Assembly: GCF_014467285.1 (NCBI RefSeq)
Contig: NZ_NKHR01000014.1
Coordinates: 56,881-120,880, forward strand
Origin: Xenorhabdus sp014467285
GTDB taxonomy: Bacteria; Pseudomonadota; Gammaproteobacteria; Enterobacterales; Enterobacteriaceae
Direction: 5' to 3'
Length of the DNA stretch: 64,000 nt
The position numbers and the translations under genes were made by a program. Numbering within the stretch: the first letter of the stretch is position 1; every line of letters begins with the position of its first letter. Below, piece after piece: positions 61,401 through 64,000 of this stretch. The notes under the pieces are model-generated. The model was not told the DNA's origin. It saw nothing but the letters and a program-made list of their open reading frames with translations, and did not search any database.

Positions 61401-64000
61401 GACGATTGTGGAACCGTAGTGGCAGACGATAATCACAGCCATTTATTGTTGAATATTAACGGCCTGATCCAAGCGGGCAGATTGCAATTTAGTATCAACT
61501 CGCACTTGTCACAGGCTCAGACACAGGTATTTATCACCGCATTTGAACAGGCACTCAATTCTGTCATCATGGCAGGTCAAAAACAGGCGCAATCGGGTGG
61601 CATAAAAACCTCCCATGATTATGGCATTAAAGGAATTTCAATTAAGCTTCTGCGTCGCCTTCAGCAAAAGTATCAAATTGCAGCGCTATATTCTGCGACC
61701 AGCTTGCAGCAGGGATTTATTTATCACCATCTGGCTCAATCACAGGATGATGCCTATCGCGTGCAACTGCTGTTGGATTATCGCACACAACTGGATCTTA
61801 CCGCTTACCAGCAAGCCTGGGCGCTGGTCTCACTGCGCTTCCCCATCCTCAGAACCGCATTTAATTGGGAAGAAGAAGCCTTGCAGATTGTGACTGAGGG
61901 CACCAGTCTTGGTGCGGCAAATTTCACCATCAAGGATATCAGTCAATTACCAGAAGAAGAGAAGGATCGAGCGATTGAAGCGATCCAACAACATGACCGC
62001 AGTCTGTCTTTTGATTTAAGTCAACCCGGTTTAATCCGCTTCATCTTAATTAAACAGAGTGAACAGTTGGTAACGGTTCTCATCACTCAACACCACGCTA
62101 TTACCGACGGTTGGAGTAACCCGATTTTATTACAAGCGGTGCATGAATATTACAACGAGATCATACAAGGTCGGGCCCCCCGGATAACGTTAGACAAAGC
62201 CTACCTGGCAACCCAACAATATCATTTGGATCATAGAGCAGAATCTGAGGCTTATTGGGATGAACGCAAAACACAATTCCACAGAGCCAATGATCTTTCG
62301 GCGCTGTTAAGTCACCACATTAATTTAACGCAAATAAAAGCGATTGAAAAACCAGCGGGTAAAGCGATTACCCTACAAGGAAACGCTTACCATCAGCTTA
62401 AGGAAATGTGCTGTGAACAAGGTGTTACTCTAAATGTGGTCCTGCAATTTGCCTGGCATAAATTGCTACACAATTACACCGGAGATGAACAGACTATTGT
62501 CGGCACGACTGTATCCGGGCGTGATGTTCCAGTGGATGGAATCGAGTCCAGTGTTGGCCTGTATATCAATACGCTGCCATTAGCAGTGCAATGGGCTCCG
62601 ACAGGAAATGTAGCTACGGTTTTACAAGACATACAAAAGGATATTGCCGCACTCAACAGCCACAGTGCCGTATCGCTTGCCAGCTTGCAGCCAGATGGGG
62701 AACGGTTATTCCATAGCCTGTTGATCTTCGAAAACTACCCTGATCCAGTAGTGAGCGAAAATGAAGAAGGGATTGAGAACACTCTGATGTTCCGTCAGGC
62801 CATCGAAAAAGTGGATTATCCGTTGTCGCTGATGGCTTATGAGCAAAATAATCGCCTGATAATGAAATTAAGTTATGGCGAAGATTGGTTAACCAAGGAA
62901 CAGGCACAACGTTTGCTTGGTCATCTTGAACGTATTCTGCACGCCGTGGCCTGTGACCCACACCAGCCACACACCTCCATAATGTTCCTCAGTGAAGAAG
63001 AACACCATACCTTGCTACACACCTGGAACCAGACCAATGTTCCCTACCCGCAGGACAAAACCCTGCAACAGTTGTTTGAGGCACAGGTGGAAATCACACC
63101 GGATAACGTGGCATTGGTGTTTGAGGGAGAAACACTGACCTACCGCCAGCTTAATGAACGGGCAAATCAGTTGGCACACGCTATCCGCGGGCATTATCAA
63201 CAGCAATACGATCAACAACAATGCGATCAACAACAACGTAATGCACCGCTGCAAGCCGACACGCCAATCGCCCTTTATCTTGACCGCAGTCCGGAAATGG
63301 TCATCAGTATTCTGGCCGTGCTGAAAGCCGGTGGCGCTTATGTACCCATTGCACCGGAATATCCCGCGGAACGCGTTAATTTTATTCTGCAAGATATCCA
63401 GACCTCGTGTGTGTTGACTCAGCAACATCACTTGGCGGCACTGGCGGCATATACCCAACCATTCGCTGAACCACCGGCACTGATAGCAGTGGATGACCCG
63501 ATAACCACCGCAAGCCAGCCCGTGGAAAATCCGGCTCTAGTCAACAAATCCACCGATTTGGCCTATATCATCTACACCTCCGGCACCACCGGCCAGCCAA
63601 AAGGTGTGATGATTGAGCATACCAGCGTCAGTAACTTAGCCCGGTTTATTGCCAGAACACATTTGCTGTGTCCGCAAACCAAAGCACTGTTTTTCTCCAA
63701 TTACGTCTTTGATGCCTCTGTCTTTGAGATTTTCCCTGTCCTGATAACGGGAGCCGCCCTGTTTATTGCCCCCGCTCCGGTGACCAAAGACAGTGAACAA
63801 CTGTTGGCATTCATCAATGCCCATGACATTACCAAGGCGTTTATTCCAACGGCCCTGATGAACCATTTCTCCGCTGAATTATTCCAGTCCACCTTACAGG
63901 TTATCCATACGGGCGGGGAGGCCCTGAATGCCCTGAATTTACGTTCAGGGATTACCCTGTTTAATCAGTACGGTCCCACTGAAATCACCGTCTGTGCGAC
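49434..64000 (+). CDS. Multimodular nonribosomal peptide synthetase (3' end outside window)
   Basis: One frame of over 4855 codons without a stop; the frame agrees at all four A3 motifs. An in-frame TAA at 49425 makes this ATG the earliest start; no ribosome binding site is visible. Domains by residue: C1 1-440 (starter-like, YNLHPAQEDVF, HHIIIDG); A1 465-970; T1 985-1059 (GGDSI); E1 1069-1499 (HHLIIDA, SETVGWF); C2 1509-1952 (DCL type); A2 1979-2479; T2 2487-2560 (GGNSL); C3 2572-3015 (LCL type, HHIAIDG); A3 3040-3544; T3 3552-3625 (GGDSI); E3 3639-4055; C4 4075-4517 (DCL type, HHAITDG); A4 from 4542. Each complete A domain has YTSGTTGQPKG, YGPTE, YKTGD and NGKLDR. By-eye codes: A1 DAWQLGLND (Gln-like at best), A2-A4 all DAFFHGQVC (unassigned). 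The product is probably a peptide, perhaps acylated, with D-residues at positions 1 and 3. Confidence 0.95.
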   Translation, partial: MKTTEGSLNSNLYNLHPAQEDVFYEQTLHENTPLHNIGWYTLMEGEIDIIILQQAWQLLHQHIDTLRLRFSINSDNEAMQYLENQSNPESILFHDFSTQPDPEEKARHWMQQQVGQFINFPNEILYQISLIRIASEKYYFFNKFHHIIIDGASLLRLHEYVFKLYSCLKNGTSTAWLSEIPQYLDVIEKAKEYLNSSRYEEDKSYWYDFLAKNDIHQLTPYYQNKGSGSDELVLPLSTKADLRAFCEENKTNLLAVFSSLVIIMMSELTGQQELTFNTITHGRKTKSEKNIVGMLTNIYPVHCHVSDEVSVIEQIKLTESALKESYHHCQFPRSHLVRMANHHGIALPNIFIFYEKLAGSTPETRQAQHHVIDGFSNIDPIAFRLKEFGHNQEITITIDYLQEYFSAQDIKKIFERLQNLLTALLNSSSLLVSELPVLLEQERHTLLHCWNQTNVPYPQEMILQQQFEVQAAATPDNVALIFEEETLTYRQLNEQANQLAVVIRECYQQQHNAPMQADTPIALYLDRSLEMVISILAVLKAGGAYVPISPEYPPERVQFILEDTGSPCVITQQQYLTTLEKCAHALSIQPALIAADDSTITKDQPAENLVPVNKSTDLAYIIYTSGTTGQPKGVELTHQNVINHLCWMQAQYPLSASDKVLQQIPYTFDASVWELIAANWFGASIVMPSPDVHKQPEVLHQLIQKTGVTVVQFVPSMLGAFCQTIRDLGQQLPDTIRYVLCGGEALTMSHVSAFRAINRGSSTLINLYGPTETTNDITHFDVTDEFSGHVPIGKAHHNTHLYVLNRNGKLSPIGAPGELYIGGAGLARGYRNRPELTAERFVENPFASAEDKANGYTRLYKTGDLVRWLPDGNLEYLGRNDFQVKIRGYRIELGEIETALSSHPQVKQAVVIDQEHAGHKALAAYLVTDETLTNDTLLEYLSALLPEYMIPASFTRIDAIPLTTNGKLDRHSLPAPVWENRDRYIAPRTELETQLCVLWQDVLGLERIGIEDNFFRIGGDSIISIRLVSKLRQVGFSLQVKSIFEAPTVSRLAQLLTQTTSAVSVVAEQGLLSGEFDLLPIQQDFFNQNLPYPHHWNQAFMFQLPGNIQHKHIAQALIALAGRHDMLRAHFINTAQGYRQCYPAGMPSWLPELLHCDVRELDEAERYQQLTQWQSSFDYCEGPLWQAAHLTGYADGSARLFFAFHHLIIDAVSWRIIVEDMRLLLQGTMLPSKTSSYRQWVTAVQRYAVQHQDEVPYWQRVMTGKKSYPVMGEINSQQLSLSSDLTSTLLREANSGYHTEINDLLLSALTLALQTIFSQPTNTIILEGHGRETIDNTLDISETVGWFTTVYPVCLTVQDDIAETIIHTKEMLRAIPNRGIGYGALHQAGYLTGDLPAISFNYLGQFGGETGQASHQDWALTNDNCGSVIANENGSHLLLDINGAVQAGKLQFSVMSRLPSDQTQMFITAFEQALNHVITVGQKQAQSGGIKTPSDYEFKAVSIERLKRLQQSYQVETLYPATSLQQGLIYHHLAQPRDDAYRVQLLLDYHTNIDLAAYQQAWALTSLRFPILRTAFDWEGEILQIVTESPSLGPANFTIKDISQLPEEEKDRAIEAIQQHDRTRPFDLSQPGLTRFTFIRQHEQLVTILITQHHAIIDGWSGPVLLQTVHEYYNALVQGQKPQVVVEQAYLATQQYYLEHQAESEAYWAERKTHFREANDLSALLSHHVDLTQIKTVEKPAEQMLTVQGDFYEQLKNMCRMQGVTLNVVLQFAWHKLLHSYTGDEQTIVGTTVSGRDVPVDGVESSVGLYINTLPLMVQWTQVDSISAVLQNIQKDIAALNSHSAVSLASLQPDGERLFHSLFVFENYPIPVVSENEKGIENTQKLRQAIEKVDYPLSLMAYEQDDGLIIKLSYDEDWLTDKQVLRLLGQLERILHTVACDPHQPHTSIMFLSQEERHTLLHTWNQTDVPYPQDKTLQQLFEAQVEITPDNVALVFEGETLTYRQLNERANQLAHAIRGHYQQQYDQQQRNAPLQADTPIALYLDRCPEMVISMLAVLKAGGAYVPVSPEYPAERVNFILQDIQTSCVLTQQHHLVALAAYTQPFAEPPALIAVDDPITTAGQSVENPAPVNKSTDLAYIIYTSGTTGQPKGVMIEHNSINNLARFIARTHLLCPQTKALFFSNYVFDAAVFEIFPVLITGAALFIAPAPVTKDSEQLLAFINAHDITKAFIPTALMNHFSAELFQSTLQVIHTGGEALNALNLRSGITLFNQYGPTEITVCATQHLLQDGDRAIGKGIDNTRLYVLDDGGHPAPVGAPGELYIGGAGLARGYWNRSELTAERFVENPFASAEDKAKGYTRLYKTGDLVRWRPDGNLEYLGRNDFQVKIRGYRIELGEIENALASHPQVKQAVVIDREHNGNKVLAAYLVAEEALSDEALIKHLSARLPDYMLPASFTLIESVPLTLNGKLDRRALPEPVWGTQDSYAAPRNTLETQLCAIWQAVLGLERVGIEDNFFRIGGNSLMAIKLTAAIRRALAMEVSLAQLFELKTIAGLATHIGQQAHTIIPHLALEHYPLSFAQERMLFIEQFEQGTSAYHIPYLVELDNDACLPLLETAINRLVERHSMMKMVYPNNDKGQIHQQMLGDNLIIKSQSCGDIGTLLSLVHAEIATPFDLATEPSLRLCHYQLFDNQLINKQVIDKHYLLMLWHHIAIDGWSIEIFMDELAEIYHSLSEGRDSQLAPLDITYGDYAAWQREYLQGEVRERQLAYWQKTLAGYEPLALPTDHPRPAQVNYQGRDFNFTLDTALSAQLRTLAKAQETTLYTVLLSGFYITLAKLSGQDDIVLGTPTDNRHHAQTQSLIGMFVNSLVLRTQLQQTASVESLIKQTHKLVAEAKNYQDMPFEHLVETLGIERDTSRHPIFQVMFSLQSFGESLPNGIPLPFKPVALDDSPDSPAKFDLSLFLSDRQANITGCLNYAVSLFGEETIVRLADIYQRVLAALVANQKQSLSELDILPAQDRHTLLHTWNQTDVPYPQDKTLQQLFEAQVEITPDNVALVFEGETLTYRQLNERANQLAHAIRGHYQQQYDQQQCDQQRNAPLQADTPIALYLDRSPEIVVSMLAVLKAGGAYVPVSPEYPAERVNFILQDIQTSCVLTQQHHLVALAAYTQPFAEPPALIAVDDPITTAGQSVENPAPVNKPTDLAYIIYTSGTTGQPKGVMIEHTSVSNLSRFIARTHLLCPQTKALFFSNYVFDAAVFEIFPALITGAALFIAPAPVTKDSEQLLAFINAHDITKAFIPTALMNHFSTELFQSTLQVIHTGGEVLNALNLRSGITLFNQYGPTEITVCATQHLLQDGDRAIGKGIDNTRLYVLDNGGHPAPVGAPGELYIGGAGLARGYWNRPELTAERFVANPFATAEDKAKGYTRLYKTGDLVRWRPDGNLEYLGRNDFQVKIRGYRIELGEIENALAAHPQVKQAVVIDHGHKGNKVLAAYLVAEEALSDEALIKHLSAHLPDYMLPASFIRIESVPLTLNGKLDRRALPEPVWGNRDSYIAPRNALETQLCAIWQTVLGLEHIGIEDNFFRIGGDSIVSIQLVSKLRQAGFSLQVKSIFEAPTVARLAQLLTQPSSTVAIVAEQGLLSGEFGLLPIQQDFFNWNLSSPHHWNQAFMIRLPGNISYAAIEQTLTVLVERHDMLRAHFVSTKGRYHQCYHADMPSWLPLLQQRDVSQSDKTELHPQLTQWQSNFNYNNGPLWQAAHLTGYTDGSARLFFAFHHLIIDVVSWRIIAEDIRRLLQGEILPAKTSSYRQWVNAVHHYAEDHQQEIPYWQQVMAENQIHPVSDESSQHMLGISVELTDILLREANAGYHTEINDLLLSALTLALQAVFSRSVNHIILEGHGREAIDNTLDVSETVGWFTSVYPVRLAMQEDIAETIIHTKEMLRAIPNKGIGYGALYQAGHLTGELPAISFNYLSKLSGENEQNWSLTNDDCGTVVADDNHSHLLLNINGLIQAGRLQFSINSHLSQAQTQVFITAFEQALNSVIMAGQKQAQSGGIKTSHDYGIKGISIKLLRRLQQKYQIAALYSATSLQQGFIYHHLAQSQDDAYRVQLLLDYRTQLDLTAYQQAWALVSLRFPILRTAFNWEEEALQIVTEGTSLGAANFTIKDISQLPEEEKDRAIEAIQQHDRSLSFDLSQPGLIRFILIKQSEQLVTVLITQHHAITDGWSNPILLQAVHEYYNEIIQGRAPRITLDKAYLATQQYHLDHRAESEAYWDERKTQFHRANDLSALLSHHINLTQIKAIEKPAGKAITLQGNAYHQLKEMCCEQGVTLNVVLQFAWHKLLHNYTGDEQTIVGTTVSGRDVPVDGIESSVGLYINTLPLAVQWAPTGNVATVLQDIQKDIAALNSHSAVSLASLQPDGERLFHSLLIFENYPDPVVSENEEGIENTLMFRQAIEKVDYPLSLMAYEQNNRLIMKLSYGEDWLTKEQAQRLLGHLERILHAVACDPHQPHTSIMFLSEEEHHTLLHTWNQTNVPYPQDKTLQQLFEAQVEITPDNVALVFEGETLTYRQLNERANQLAHAIRGHYQQQYDQQQCDQQQRNAPLQADTPIALYLDRSPEMVISILAVLKAGGAYVPIAPEYPAERVNFILQDIQTSCVLTQQHHLAALAAYTQPFAEPPALIAVDDPITTASQPVENPALVNKSTDLAYIIYTSGTTGQPKGVMIEHTSVSNLARFIARTHLLCPQTKALFFSNYVFDASVFEIFPVLITGAALFIAPAPVTKDSEQLLAFINAHDITKAFIPTALMNHFSAELFQSTLQVIHTGGEALNALNLRSGITLFNQYGPTEITVCA
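55300..56890 (+). repeat. NRPS A-domain repeat unit, copy 1 (A2)
   Basis: First of three near-identical stretches running from the CATACCTTGCTGCACACCTG word before the A domain to its NGKLDR end. Long runs match the other two copies base for base. Confidence 0.85.
58490..60080 (+). repeat. NRPS A-domain repeat unit, copy 2 (A3)
   Basis: Second copy, with a 9-bp longer Q/D-rich linker at 58684-58732 and scattered substitutions, for example in the segment that follows ELTAERFV. Confidence 0.85.
63000..64000 (+). repeat. NRPS A-domain repeat unit, copy 3 (A4, cut by window end)
   Basis: Third copy, identical to the others over long runs up to the window edge, with the longest version of the Q/D-rich linker (63195-63242). 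Confidence 0.85.

Noticed and set aside
50700..64000. Frameshift or gene split within the NRPS
   Set aside because: All four YTSGTTGQPKG motifs, the HH motifs and the carrier serines checked fall in the same frame as the start codon.

Overview
The window looks like a chromosomal segment of an entomopathogenic Morganellaceae bacterium, most likely Xenorhabdus (Photorhabdus is the alternative). The housekeeping genes are low in GC, read as close E. coli orthologues and keep three blocks of E. coli gene order. The accessory load (tandem Rpn nucleases, a giant invasin-like adhesin, a multimodular NRPS) fits that genus. The genus call is an inference from gene content, not from a marker gene.

Layout. 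(1) About 1-16.9 kb: opp peptide importer genes with two tandem oppA copies, ychE, adhE, tdk, hns, a UDP-sugar epimerase, ugd, galU, ychJ, purU and tRNA-Tyr. This is the E. coli opp-adhE-hns-galU-purU-tyrT block, with rssB/rssA missing and two UDP-sugar genes added. (2) 16.9-18.7 kb: a tRNA-Tyr 3'-end relic and a solitary LysR-type regulator at a synteny joint. (3) 18.7-31.3 kb: xthA, topB, selD, ydjA, sppA, ansA, pncA, yeaC, msrB, gapA, yeaD, mipA, as in E. coli. (4) 31.7-41.1 kb: dadX-dadA and fadR/nhaB/dsbB. Between dadA and fadR, where E. coli has ycgB, there is a decayed gene and two tandem Rpn nuclease copies. (5) 41.2-48.4 kb: a 1857-residue inverse autotransporter (invasin/intimin type), a FimB-like tyrosine recombinase, and a small DUF333-type lipoprotein. 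(6) 49.4 kb to the end: one uninterrupted NRPS reading frame that leaves the window.

The most interesting finding is between the adhesin and the FimB-like recombinase. A perfect 19-bp inverted repeat (46902-46920 and 47191-47209) bounds a 308-bp segment directly upstream of the adhesin, the same architecture and size class as the fimS switch. The right repeat lies inside the 3' end of the recombinase gene, so inversion would also exchange the recombinase's C-terminal tail (29 residues now, 9 residues when flipped). I read this as a phase-variation switch for the adhesin with a self-altering recombinase.

Second, both Rpn copies carry an internal ATG behind a good ribosome binding site. This is the arrangement of the RpnL/RpnS toxin-antitoxin genes, in which a short C-terminal product neutralises the full-length nuclease. 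In the second copy an 11-bp deletion between GTCATCA repeats has broken the long frame but left the short one intact. Third, the NRPS has domain order C-A-T-E-C-A-T-C-A-T-E-C-A, and its last three A domains are nearly identical at DNA level with the same by-eye specificity code. This suggests recent module duplication and a peptide with the same residue at positions 2, 3 and 4.
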